From assembly GCF_020166415.1 (NCBI RefSeq), contig NZ_JAIQXV010000011.1, positions 79,316-143,315 on the forward strand: 64,000 nt of DNA, written 5' to 3'. The position numbers and the translations under genes are program-made. Positions 39,240-52,216 of this stretch are shown here, one piece after another. How positions within the stretch are numbered: the first letter of the stretch is position 1; every line of letters begins with the position of its first letter. The notes below the pieces were generated by a model. It worked only from the letters and a program-made list of their open reading frames with translations. It was not told the DNA's origin and did no database searches. This DNA is from Deinococcus multiflagellatus. Lineage in GTDB: Bacteria; Deinococcota; Deinococci; Deinococcales; Deinococcaceae.

Positions 39240-40021
39240 ATGAGTGCTGCTTTGGCGTTTTTAAGGGCTGCCCCTCCCCCACCCGGCCCCGGTGAGCGCC
39301 CGCTGGCCGCGTGGCCCCTGACGGTGCTGGTGGGGGTGACTGGCGTGGGCAAAAGCACCGCGCTGGCGGCCCTGCGCGGGCTGGGCAGCGGCGTGCAGGT
39401 GCTGCCCGACCGCCGCGAGGTCACCGACGCGGTGATGATCGGGCCGCTGGCGGGCGGGCCGGTGCGTGACCGGGAAGAACGCTTTGCCCTGACGGCCCGC
39501 TACCGCGAGACGCACCCGGGCGGTATGGCCCAGGCGCTGGGCTCTCTGGTGGCGGACACGGCACACTGGACCGGCCCGCTGGTCTTCGACGGCCTGCGCG
39601 GGCTGGACGAGGTGCAATACGCGGCGCAGACCTTTCCGGCGTGGCGTTTTGTGGCGCTGGGGGCCCCGGACCGCGTGCGGGTGGAGCGCCTGCTGGGCCG
39701 CGCCGACGCCTTTGATCAGGTGGCTGCGGCGGGCAGCGGCCAGCACCTGCGCGCCGAGCTGGCGGCCCTGCCGGGCGCAGCGCAGGTGTTCTCAGCCGCC
39801 GACCTGGACACACTGGCGGGGCTGGCGGCCCAGGGTCACGCCCCGGCCGACCTTCTGGCCAAGACAAAGATTGTGCTCAGCGAGCGCCGCCATTACGACC
39901 CGGCCGCCGCCGAGGCCTTTTTGCGCACCCTGCCCCCCACGCGGGCGCTGGTGCTGGACACCCACCGCCTTGCCCCGGCTGAGGTGGCGGCGGCCATTCA
40001 GGGCTGGACCGGAGAAATGCC

Positions 40022-40025
<4 letters not shown>
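39240..40025 (+). CDS. P-loop ATPase/kinase-like protein of unknown function
   Basis: A 261-residue protein with Walker [10 protein letters not shown] near residue 37 and a later strand [11 protein letters not shown] that may act as Walker B. The pattern [35 protein letters not shown] in the C-terminal part recalls nucleotide kinases that end in an Asp-Thr-x-x-L-x-P motif. No specific family is recognised. The stop overlaps the start of the enolase-superfamily gene as ATGA, so the two are translation-coupled and may act in one route. Confidence 0.75.
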
Positions 40026-41110
<1,085 letters not shown>

Positions 41111-41194
41111 GTGAAGGGGGGGAAAACAGCGGGGGCCAGGCAGAACTCCAGGGATGCTACTCCAGCCCGAGCCACTCGGTGGCCCCCTCACCCT

Positions 41195-41240
41195 TCCGTC
41201 GCTCCGCTCCTCCCTCCCTCTCCCACCAGGGGAGAGGGGC
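41195..41240. repeat. REP-like palindrome
   Basis: CCCCTCACCC, a GCTCCGCTCC core and CCCTCTCCC-ACCAG-GGGAGAGGG. It resembles the hairpin at 2028-2054 and is of a type often seen between Deinococcus genes. Confidence 0.55.
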
Positions 41241-41402
41241 ACACAGCAAGCGATCTCGAGAGAAGCTGGTCATTTTCAGCCCGTCTCAGGGGGCCTTGCA
41301 GGGGCGGCCTGTTTTCTTTCAGGGGTTGGTGCGTGCCCCGCACCGCACCGACCTCCACACCCTGGGCCTCGAATCAGGCAAACCCTCGCCAGCACGGCTT
41401 TC

Positions 41403-41436
41403 CGTCCATCACCCATCAACTTTCAACCATCACCCT
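41403..41436. repeat. Family A word repeat
   Basis: The words CCATCACCCATCAAC and TTTCAACCATCACC match the ATCAACC tracts at 4408-4452 and 28186-28215. Confidence 0.5.
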
Positions 41437-41516
41437 CCCCCCCTTCCTGTCTAGACCCTGGCCCTTTCTCGGACAAAGGTCATACGCTTGTCAGAAATGG
41501 CGGACAATAATGAGGC

Positions 41517-41783
41517 ATGGATCAAGAGATGTTAAACGCCCTGCTGCTGCCGCTGATGTTCAGCATGATTGGGGGCACCTTTGTCTTTCTATACCGCCCC
41601 GAACAGCGCGCGCAGGGCCTGCTGATCCTGACCCTGTTTCAACTGGTGGGCGCGGCGGGCTACGCCATGAAGCCCACGCTGGAACTGTTTGCCCTGCTGT
41701 GCGTACACGCCCTGGCGGTCCTGGTGCTGCTGACCCGCCACCTGCAGGCGCCGCTGCCCGTGGTGCAGCCCGAACGGAAGTAA
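41517..41783 (+). CDS. Small membrane protein
   Basis: An 88-residue protein with about three hydrophobic segments (NALLLPLMFSMIGGTFVFLY, GLLILTLFQLVGAAGYAM, LELFALLCVHALAVLVLL). No family is recognised. TGAGG lies just upstream of the ATG, with AATAAT before it. A classic terminator follows 15 bases after the stop codon, which supports a real single-gene transcript. Confidence 0.75.
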   Translation: MDQEMLNALLLPLMFSMIGGTFVFLYRPEQRAQGLLILTLFQLVGAAGYAMKPTLELFALLCVHALAVLVLLTRHLQAPLPVVQPERK

Positions 41784-41798
41784 GCTGCCCTCCACAAG

Positions 41799-41827
41799 AT
41801 TCCGGCCCACCTGCCGGAATTTTTTTT
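41799..41827 (+). terminator. Rho-independent terminator
   Basis: ATTCCGGC, a CCACCT loop, GCCGGAAT, then seven T. It ends the small membrane protein gene. Confidence 0.9.
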
Positions 41828-41965
41828 GCCCCAAGGGACGCGCTGGGCTGAGCCACCAAGAAGAAATGATTTCTGGAGATGGGGGAAAACCACAGAACAG
41901 CGAAGATCCCTGCCACGCGCGGCCCACAGCAGATGCCTGGGCCGCGTGCGTTGCTCTGGCGCTTC

Positions 41966-42457
41966 CTAGCCCGAACTGGGGGGACGCAGCAGACGGCGCA
42001 TCACCGCTTCCATCCCGCGCAGGACAGGCGGGCTGCGCAGGCAGTTCACCAGTGCGCGTTCGGCGGCGTGCTCACTGCCGCCCAGGGCCCCCTGCAGGGC
42101 CTCGCGGACGGGCGGGTGCCACTGCCCGGCCTGGGTCAGCAGCAGACCGTCCAGCAGATCAGCCACCGGCAAGCCCTGGCCCAGGCGGTCCCCGGGCCAC
42201 CACGTCTGCAGCTGCGGCTGGCCCAGGCGGTCCAAGGTGACCTCGGCGCGCAGGGGCGTGCCAGAGCGGCGCGCCACCTGTTCCAGGGTGGGCAGCAGGG
42301 CCCCCACCAGATTCAGGGCGAGGCTGCGGCCCAGCAGGGTCAGGCGGGGCGGGTCCTGTGCGCTGACCTGCAGGGTCTGGGTCAGGCGCCGGGCCAGGCG
42401 GTCGCCCTCGGCCAGCAGGGCGGGGCGCACCTCATCGGAAAACGTCACAGCCGCCAT
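41966..42457 (-). CDS. Hypothetical protein
   Basis: A 163-residue soluble protein (MAAVTFSDEVRPALLAEGDRLARRLTQTL, then GRSLALNLVGALLPTLEQVARRSGTPL, LQTWWPGDRLGQGLPVADLLDGLLL, ending VLRGMEAVMRRLLRPPSSG). It looks like a compact alpha/beta protein; no motif or family is recognised. A start nine codons upstream is possible. The gene is divergent from the glycogen phosphorylase gene, 103 bases away. Confidence 0.6.
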   Translation of the reverse strand: MAAVTFSDEVRPALLAEGDRLARRLTQTLQVSAQDPPRLTLLGRSLALNLVGALLPTLEQVARRSGTPLRAEVTLDRLGQPQLQTWWPGDRLGQGLPVADLLDGLLLTQAGQWHPPVREALQGALGGSEHAAERALVNCLRSPPVLRGMEAVMRRLLRPPSSG

Positions 42458-42545
42458 GCTGCCACGAAACGGCGCCCGGCCCACCCCCCCGGCGCCGTAC
42501 AGACGAGGCCCCGGCAGCGCGAACCCAGGCCAAAGGGCCGTCGTG

Positions 42546-42551
42546 TAAGCT
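42546..42551 (+). promoter_or_regulatory. -10 box near the glgP start
   Basis: TAAGCT, nine bases before the ATG. Confidence 0.45.
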
Positions 42552-42560
42552 CAGGGGTGT

Positions 42561-45077
<2,517 letters not shown>

Positions 45078-45094
45078 GGGGATAAGTGAAAGGA

Positions 45095-45127
45095 CCCCCG
45101 GGTGCGGTTGCGCGCCGGGGGCTTTTT
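45095..45127 (+). terminator. Terminator of glgP
   Basis: CCCCCGG pairs with CCGGGGG, followed by C and five T. Confidence 0.8.
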
Positions 45128-45142
45128 GTTGGGCCATGAGCC

Positions 45143-45442
45143 CTAGCAGGACTTTGTCAGTGTTCGTCGTGTTCAACGGATGTGGGACACTCCTGCTGTG
45201 TCGCTCAGCCATCAGGAAGCCAACCTTGCAATTTTGGAGCGTCTGCTCGAAGCCGTAGAAGCTGAGCCCGACCAGCGATTCGGTCAGCTGTTGTGGAATT
45301 TCGGCGTGCTGATGCCTGCGGAGGAAGGGGGCATCAAGGACCCATACGAAGATGAATCCATAGCCATCCTCCATCGGATGGAAAAGCGCATCCAAGAGCT
45401 AAAAAAGTGGCCCCACTACAAGAAGTGACAAAGTCCTGCTAG
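45143..45442. mobile_element. 300-bp cassette with perfect 17-bp inverted ends
   Basis: The ends CTAGCAGGACTTTGTCA (45143-45159) and its exact complement (45426-45442) bound a 300-bp unit. It is flanked by GCC on both sides (45140-45142, 45443-45445). Without the unit and one GCC, the flanks would read GGGCCATGAGCCATGAGG, the very sequence found at 61254-61271. This is the pattern of a transposed element with a three-base target duplication. It encodes no transposase, only one 82-codon gene whose stop codon lies in the right end. Confidence 0.85.
45180..45428 (+). CDS. Passenger gene of the 300-bp cassette, unknown function
   Basis: An 82-residue, acidic, helical protein (HQEANLAILERLLEAVEAEPDQRFGQLLWNFGVLMP, then EEGGIKDPYEDESIAILHRMEKRIQELKKW). 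It looks like a small immunity-type or regulatory protein, but I recognise no family and give no function. Its coding DNA has more A and T than the neighbours. The TGA stop is the first codon of the right inverted end, so the gene and the element fit exactly. A GTG six codons downstream is an alternative start. Confidence 0.7.
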   Translation: MWDTPAVSLSHQEANLAILERLLEAVEAEPDQRFGQLLWNFGVLMPAEEGGIKDPYEDESIAILHRMEKRIQELKKWPHYKK

Positions 45443-45461
45443 GCCATGAGGAACCGCAGGA

Positions 45462-45484
45462 GCGGGCCCTTCGCCCCCGCTTTT
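45462..45484 (+). terminator. Weak terminator-like hairpin
   Basis: GCGGG and CCCGC arms followed by TTTT, 20 bases past the cassette. Before the insertion it would have been a second terminator for glgP. Confidence 0.4.
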
Positions 45485-45489
45485 AGCCA

Positions 45490-45552
45490 TCCCCCATAAG
45501 CCATGGGCCATGCGCCGGGGTCTCCCCCATAGCCCATGGCCCAGAGCCCAAA
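45490..45552. repeat. Family B word repeat
   Basis: Overlapping words CCATAAGCCATGGGCCATG and CCCATAGCCCATGGCCC fill the space before the mglA stop codon. The same words occur at 61246-61271 and 61391-61433. Confidence 0.6.
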
Positions 45553-45556
45553 GCCC

Positions 45557-46147
<591 letters not shown>

Positions 46148-46176
46148 GGGTGTCCTCCTGAAGTGTGCGCGCGGCC

Positions 46177-46662
<486 letters not shown>

Positions 46663-46671
46663 ATGCCCGTC

Positions 46672-46677
46672 AGTGTA
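46672..46677 (-). promoter_or_regulatory. -10 box of mglB-mglA
   Basis: TACACT, nine bases before the mglB ATG. The same box faces the other way at 46777-46782. Confidence 0.55.
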
Positions 46678-46776
46678 AAGGCGTTTTTCATACAAGAGCC
46701 TGACTGAGGGTGCAGGTGCCGGCGGCGCCCCGCGCCAAGCTGACGAACGGCTCACCCACGCGCGCAGGCGCGGCAC

Positions 46777-46782
46777 TACACT
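46777..46782 (+). promoter_or_regulatory. Leaderless -10 box of the NAGPA-like gene
   Basis: TACACT, seven bases before a GTG; it decides that start. Confidence 0.6.
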
Positions 46783-46789
46783 CGCCCGC

Positions 46790-48610
46790 GTGACGGTCAA
46801 GCGCAGGCGCGGCAATCGGCAGTTCATGGCCCTGGCACTGCTGGGCGCCCTTCTGGGGGGCGCGGCGGGCGCGCGCCCCGTGGCCATTGGGGGCCTGGTG
46901 CAGGGCGGCGCCGTGGACACCCGGCAGTTTGCCGGCGGCGAGGCCCTGGCCCTCTGGACATTGCCCCGGCTGGGCGTGGCCGTGCGCAACGACCCCCAGG
47001 ACGTGCGGCTGCTGTACGGCACCCGCGAACTGCGCTACGCCCCAGCCACCGGCTGGCGGGCCGTGGGCTTCCCGTTGCCTCAGAAGTTGCCGCTGCCTGA
47101 ACTGGCGGGCGGCAGCCTGTATGTGCCGCTGGCCGCCCTCACCGCCCTGGGGGTGCCAGTGCTGGCCGATACGCCGGGCCTGCTCAACTTTGCCGCCCCC
47201 GCCAGCGTGCCCGCCGACACGCTGCCGCCCTCGCCAGTGACGCCGGCCCCAGCGCCTGTGCCCACCCCCAGCCCAGTTCCCCCGCCCCCCGCCGCGCTGG
47301 ACACGCAGCTGTCCACGGTGCGGGTCAGCCGCACCCTGCACCGCACCGTGGAAGTGCAGCGGGTGGTGCTGGAACTCACGGGCCCCGTGCCGCACACCGT
47401 CACGCGCGAGGCCCACGGCCTGAGCATCACGCTGCCCGGCGTGGGCGCGCAGCCGGGCACCCAGACGCTGGCCTCCGGCGACACCCTGAGCATCACCGCC
47501 GGGCCCACGGGCAGCGCCGTGTACCTGGGCACCAATGGCGGGCGCAGCGAGGTCTTTACCCTGGCCGACCCGCCGCGCATTGTCGTGGACACCACCACCT
47601 ACACCGATGACCGCGTGCCGCCCCCCGTGAACCCCGACACCCTGCCTGAAGGCGTGACCTACCGCGTCATCGACAAACTGCACCTGCTGAGCTTCGATCC
47701 GGCCCTGTACGCCCCGCGCGTGGTCACGGCGCCCGCCGGCCGGGCCAGCGGCGTGGCCGATCTGGTGCGCTCGGTGGGCGGAATCGCCGGGGTCAATGGC
47801 GGCTACTTTGACCCCGCCAGCAACCTGCCAGTGGACCTCGTGGCCGTCGGCGGCCTGATGACGGCCCCCAGCCTCGAAAAACGCGCCACCCTGGGCTTTA
47901 CCGCGCAGGGCGAGACGCTGTTCGGCTATCCCAGGCCCCGCTACGTGCTGTCGGGGCCCGGCTTCAGCGTGACCGTGAACACCGTGCGCAGCAAACCCGA
48001 CGCGGCGCTGCTGACCGCCTTCGTGGGGGACGGCAGTACCCGCGTGGGCGCCGATACCCTGACCACGCTGCACGTCATCCCCGGGGCAACCACCGTGGCC
48101 CGCGCCGTCACCGGGGTGCATGTGCCCCCGGCGGGCACCCTGGCGTTCACTTTTGACCCCGCCCGTTTTCCACAGCTGCCCCAGGCGGCCGGCGCGCCTC
48201 TGACCGTCAGCCTGAACTGGCGCGCTGCCGACGCCCCGTGGGACAGTGCCCAGGACGCCCTGAGCGCCGGGCCGCTGCTGGTGCAGGGCGGGCGCGTGGC
48301 CCTGAACCCGGCGCGCGAGGGCTTTAACACCGCGGCCAACATCTGGCGCCCCACCCGGCAGGTGGCGCTGGGCACCCTGGGCGGGCAGCCCACCGTGGCC
48401 TACTTTGAGCACGGCACCCCCGAAGCCTTTGCGGCGGCCCTGGCGGCGGCGGGGGTGCGCGACGCGGTGCGCCTGGACAGTGGCAGCAGTTCGTCGGCCT
48501 ATCTGGTGGGCGGCTACGCGGGGCTGGGCGGCTACCTGAACACCGTCTGGAGCCGCCCGGTGCCCAACGCGGTGGTGTTCGTGCCGCGCTCGGCCTCAGC
48601 GCGCAAGTAG
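46790..48610 (+). CDS. Exported phosphodiester glycosidase-family (NAGPA) protein
   Basis: A 606-residue exported protein. A signal peptide ([17 protein letters not shown]) is followed by a region like a copper-amine-oxidase/AMIN module, a Pro-rich linker at about 145-168, an AMIN-like domain ([27 protein letters not shown]), and the C-terminal NAGPA domain from about residue 330 ([54 protein letters not shown]). NAGPA-type enzymes cleave sugar phosphodiesters; AMIN modules bind peptidoglycan or the envelope. A role in exopolysaccharide or wall glycan is likely. The GTG start is leaderless. Confidence 0.85.
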   Translation: MTVKRRRGNRQFMALALLGALLGGAAGARPVAIGGLVQGGAVDTRQFAGGEALALWTLPRLGVAVRNDPQDVRLLYGTRELRYAPATGWRAVGFPLPQKLPLPELAGGSLYVPLAALTALGVPVLADTPGLLNFAAPASVPADTLPPSPVTPAPAPVPTPSPVPPPPAALDTQLSTVRVSRTLHRTVEVQRVVLELTGPVPHTVTREAHGLSITLPGVGAQPGTQTLASGDTLSITAGPTGSAVYLGTNGGRSEVFTLADPPRIVVDTTTYTDDRVPPPVNPDTLPEGVTYRVIDKLHLLSFDPALYAPRVVTAPAGRASGVADLVRSVGGIAGVNGGYFDPASNLPVDLVAVGGLMTAPSLEKRATLGFTAQGETLFGYPRPRYVLSGPGFSVTVNTVRSKPDAALLTAFVGDGSTRVGADTLTTLHVIPGATTVARAVTGVHVPPAGTLAFTFDPARFPQLPQAAGAPLTVSLNWRAADAPWDSAQDALSAGPLLVQGGRVALNPAREGFNTAANIWRPTRQVALGTLGGQPTVAYFEHGTPEAFAAALAAAGVRDAVRLDSGSSSSAYLVGGYAGLGGYLNTVWSRPVPNAVVFVPRSASARK

Positions 48611-48622
48611 GTCTGGGGGCGG

Positions 48623-49165
48623 CTAGACCCCCACGCCCAGGCGTTCCATCAGGCGCACGTAGGCCTGGGCGGTCACCTGCACGTCCCCGAAACTGCGGTG
48701 GCGGCCCCCCGGGGCAAAGTTCAGGCCCAGGCGGTCGGCCAGGGCGTTCAGGTTGTGGGCACGTTCGCGGGGGAAAGCGCGGCGCGAGAGCTGCACGGTG
48801 CAGTGCTCGGCCGCCGGCTGCCACTCCAGGCCGTGGCGGCGGGCATGCACGCGCATAAAGCCCCCGTCGAAGCCCACATTGTGCGCCACCACTGGCCAGC
48901 CATTCACGAAGTCCAGGAACTCCGGCAGTACTTCTTCAGGGGTGGGGGCGCCGCGCACCATCTCGTTGCTGATGCCGTGGACCCTCTCGGCGCGCCAGGG
49001 AATCAGCAGGGGCTGCCCGCCCTCGCCCGTGGGGCGCACCAGGGTCTCGAACTTCTGCGTTTCATCCACCTGGCCGTCCACAATGCGCAGCGCCCCAATT
49101 TCCACGATGCCGTCTCGCTCGGGCGACAGGCCGGTGGTTTCCAGGTCGAAGACAACGACGTTCAC
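48623..49165 (-). CDS. 3'-5' exonuclease, DnaQ/PolC type
   Basis: A 180-residue DEDDh exonuclease. Motif [24 protein letters not shown], motif [17 protein letters not shown] and motif [15 protein letters not shown] with His and Asp are all present. This is the fold of the proofreading epsilon subunit of DNA polymerase III and related nucleases. It has no fused polymerase or helicase domain. The GTG start has a TACCCT box seven bases upstream. It could be the proofreading subunit or a repair nuclease. Confidence 0.92.
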   Translation of the reverse strand: MNVVVFDLETTGLSPERDGIVEIGALRIVDGQVDETQKFETLVRPTGEGGQPLLIPWRAERVHGISNEMVRGAPTPEEVLPEFLDFVNGWPVVAHNVGFDGGFMRVHARRHGLEWQPAAEHCTVQLSRRAFPRERAHNLNALADRLGLNFAPGGRHRSFGDVQVTAQAYVRLMERLGVGV

Positions 49166-49172
49166 GCCCTGC

Positions 49173-49178
49173 AGGGTA
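49173..49178 (-). promoter_or_regulatory. Leaderless -10 box of the exonuclease gene
   Basis: TACCCT, seven bases before the GTG. Confidence 0.55.
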
Positions 49179-49326
49179 GCGCAGGGCGTGGGCAGCGGGC
49201 GGGGTGCGGCATCACTCCCCCAGGGCCGTCCAGGGGAAGTCCCTGCAAAGGCGCCGGGGAGCTTTGGAACGTCAGAGGCGCGCGCTGTGCACCAGGGCCT
49301 CTTCTCGGCAACAGGCCCCGGTGTGT

Positions 49327-50244
49327 TCAGCGCACCAGCAGCGGTTCGTACGCGGTCTTGACCGCGCCGTTGGCGAAGGTCAGGCGGGCGATGGTATTCA
49401 TGCTGGTCACCCGGCGCCCAGGCACGTCTTTGACGGCCAGGCTGAGGTTGGCCGTGATCGTGCGGCCCTGCTGGGTCACGCGGGGGTCCAGCGGGCCCGG
49501 GGTGCGGGTGGGCAGCCAGACCTCTTTTTCGGGCAGCAGCTTTTTCACGTACTGGCCACCCTGCACGTATTCGATCTCGTACTGAAATTCGGCGCGCACC
49601 AGGGCGCTCTGGGCGCCTTTGGTTTCAATCACCAGATCACAGCGCGCCGCCTGCCCCCGGGTGAGATAGGTGTTCACCCCGGCCGCCGACTTGCACGAGC
49701 GGAACGACCAGACGTTGAGCTTGGTGGGCCCGCCTGTCAGTGTGGCGGCGCTGGGGGCCGTGCGGGCAAGGTAGCCAGGGTCAGCTTCAATCACGAAGCG
49801 GGTGTAGGCCGGGTCCCAGTCGCAGTAGATGCGCGCGGTGCGGTCATCGGGGCTGGTGGCCAGCACCCGGTACTGGCTGCCGTCCAGGGCGTAGCAGTTT
49901 TCCAGGCGGCCCGTGTTGGAGACAAAGCCCATGGCCAGCCCCTGCACGGCGGCAAAGGTGGAGCGGTCCAGATCGGCGTTCACATCGTCATTGAACGAGT
50001 GCAGGCTGATGGTGGTAATGCGGCTGCCCGGATCACTGGACTCACGCTGCACTTCCAGCAGCTGCGCGCCGTTGCGCCGCAGCTCGTAGGTCCAGGTGCG
50101 CCCCGACTGATCCAGCAGCGCGCAGCCGTACTGCTGACAGAAGGTGCTGGTGGACACGGCACCGGCCGTGGCCAGCAGGCCGGCTGCGCCCGCAGAGGTG
50201 CCCAGCAGCAGCGTGGAAACAGCGGCAAATCGAAGCAGGGTCAT
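49327..50244 (-). CDS. Exported protein of unknown function
   Basis: A 305-residue exported protein with a signal peptide ([20 protein letters not shown]). The mature part has several Cys ([40 protein letters not shown]), suggesting disulfides, and a beta-rich C-terminal half. No family is recognised. The ATG has TATGCT six bases upstream, which argues against the longer reading. The gene is single. Confidence 0.7.
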   Translation of the reverse strand: MTLLRFAAVSTLLLGTSAGAAGLLATAGAVSTSTFCQQYGCALLDQSGRTWTYELRRNGAQLLEVQRESSDPGSRITTISLHSFNDDVNADLDRSTFAAVQGLAMGFVSNTGRLENCYALDGSQYRVLATSPDDRTARIYCDWDPAYTRFVIEADPGYLARTAPSAATLTGGPTKLNVWSFRSCKSAAGVNTYLTRGQAARCDLVIETKGAQSALVRAEFQYEIEYVQGGQYVKKLLPEKEVWLPTRTPGPLDPRVTQQGRTITANLSLAVKDVPGRRVTSMNTIARLTFANGAVKTAYEPLLVR

Positions 50245-50250
50245 GCCCAG

Positions 50251-50256
50251 AGCATA
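50251..50256 (-). promoter_or_regulatory. Leaderless -10 box
   Basis: TATGCT, six bases before the ATG of the exported protein gene. Confidence 0.5.
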
Positions 50257-50310
50257 GAAGGCATGCCCCGCGGGCACACGCCACTTTGACCATCCCTCTT
50301 CAGCGTTTCT

Positions 50311-50799
50311 TCAGGGCAACCCCAGCAGCGCCAGCGCACGGTCACGCAGCTCGGCGGGGGTGTCTTCAGGGGCCACGTGCAGGGTCAGCACGTCGGTTTC
50401 GCTGGCCATGGGGGGTTCCAGGGCGGCCAACTGGGACGGCAGCAGGTCCGCGCCCACAAAGTGACCGGTACGCGCTTCCAGACGCCCGCGCACCAGGCTC
50501 TCGGGAACCTCCAGGTACACAAAACGCGTACCAGGCAGGCGCAGAATGTCGCGGTAACGCCGCCTAAGCGCCGAGCACGCCAGCACCACCTGGGGCCGCT
50601 CGGCCAGCAGGCGGCGCAGGGTCAGCAGCCAGGGCCGCCGGTCATCATCGGTCATGGGCACGCCCGAGGCCATCTGCGCCCGCGCCTGCTCCGAGTGGTA
50701 GTCGTCGGCGTCCAGAAAGGGCCAGTCGAGGGTCTCGGCCAGGGTGCGGCCCAGGGCGGTCTTGCCACTGCCAATCACCCCCATCACCACCACGCGCAT
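50311..50799 (-). CDS. gntK: Gluconokinase
   Basis: A 162-residue gluconokinase that phosphorylates gluconate to 6-phosphogluconate, feeding the pentose phosphate pathway. Marks: P-loop GVIGSGKTALG, DADDYHSEQARAQMASGVPMTDDDRRPWL, VLACSALRRRYRDILR, FVYLEVPE and LVRGRLEARTGHFVGADLLPSQLAALEPP. Length and all motifs match the family. It stands 36 bases downstream of the uvsE stop in the opposite reading order, on the same strand. Confidence 0.95.
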   Translation of the reverse strand: MRVVVMGVIGSGKTALGRTLAETLDWPFLDADDYHSEQARAQMASGVPMTDDDRRPWLLTLRRLLAERPQVVLACSALRRRYRDILRLPGTRFVYLEVPESLVRGRLEARTGHFVGADLLPSQLAALEPPMASETDVLTLHVAPEDTPAELRDRALALLGLP

Positions 50800-50834
50800 A
50801 CCCCAGTCTGAAGGGGAACGCCGGCCGCGCGGCT

Positions 50835-51724
<890 letters not shown>

Positions 51725-51728
<4 letters not shown>

Positions 51729-51898
51729 GCGGGCCTCGACTTGGCCTGTTTGCGGCAGCGGTCAGAGCAGTATTTGACCTGCTCCCAGTCGCGCGCCCAT
51801 TTGCGGCGCCAGGTGAACGGCAGGCCGCACGCGGCGCAGACCTTGCTGGGCCGCTGGCTGGGGGGCCGCCCTTTTCCGAACGAGGCTTGCGTGGCCAT
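51725..51898 (-). CDS. DUF2256 zinc-ribbon protein
   Basis: A 57-residue protein: [53 protein letters not shown]. Two Cys pairs (CAAC and CSDRC) form a small zinc-binding unit typical of DUF2256. The ATG four codons upstream (51910) is an alternative start. The stop overlaps the uvsE start. DUF2256 genes often lie beside DNA photolyase or repair genes, which fits here. The role is not known. Confidence 0.8.
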
Positions 51899-51988
51899 TG
51901 CGCGCAGCATGCGCCGCCCAGTTTGCGGGCGACAGTGCCTGCGCTTGCTGTTTTCTTGGGGTTAGGAGACGAAAGAGGTGAGGGTTGC

Positions 51989-52000
51989 GAAAACGTATTC
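51989..52000. promoter_or_regulatory. LacI-type operator candidate
   Basis: GAAAACGTATTC is a palindrome except for one mismatched pair, centred on CG as in LacI/CcpA-type sites, 65 bases before the -35 box. It is a weak call. Confidence 0.3.
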
Positions 52001-52064
52001 ATCTCTACTCCTGGACTTGGCGTCGTCAGCAACATCAAAGGCAAACTCCTCTACCCATCCAGCC

Positions 52065-52093
52065 TTGACAGCGCTTTCATAACCTCTTACGCT
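52065..52093 (+). promoter_or_regulatory. Sigma-70-type promoter of the GH16 gene
   Basis: TTGACA, a 17-base spacer, and TACGCT. Confidence 0.7.
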
Positions 52094-52216
52094 GCGGCCA
52101 AGCAGTCCAACCTTGTCCGGCCCTGGCTTCGGGGCATCTCTGCACGTCGGGAGGCATCGTCCTTCTGGCGCTGGCGGCTGCTTTTCTCGCCTCTCGCTCC
52201 CTGCCCCGGAGGACCT

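Larger units (their letters stand above)
41111..41516. other. Gene-free repeat island
   Basis: The 406-base spacer contains a REP-like palindrome with CCCTCTCCC/GGGAGAGGG arms at 41216-41238 and a family A word tract at 41403-41436. I see no supported gene. Confidence 0.6.
51899..52216. other. Leader and promoter region of the GH16 gene
   Basis: No gene seen. The region holds a promoter at 52065-52093, an imperfect 12-base palindrome GAAAACGTATTC (51989-52000) that resembles a LacI-type operator, and a leader of about 115 bases before a GGAGG site. Confidence 0.55.
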
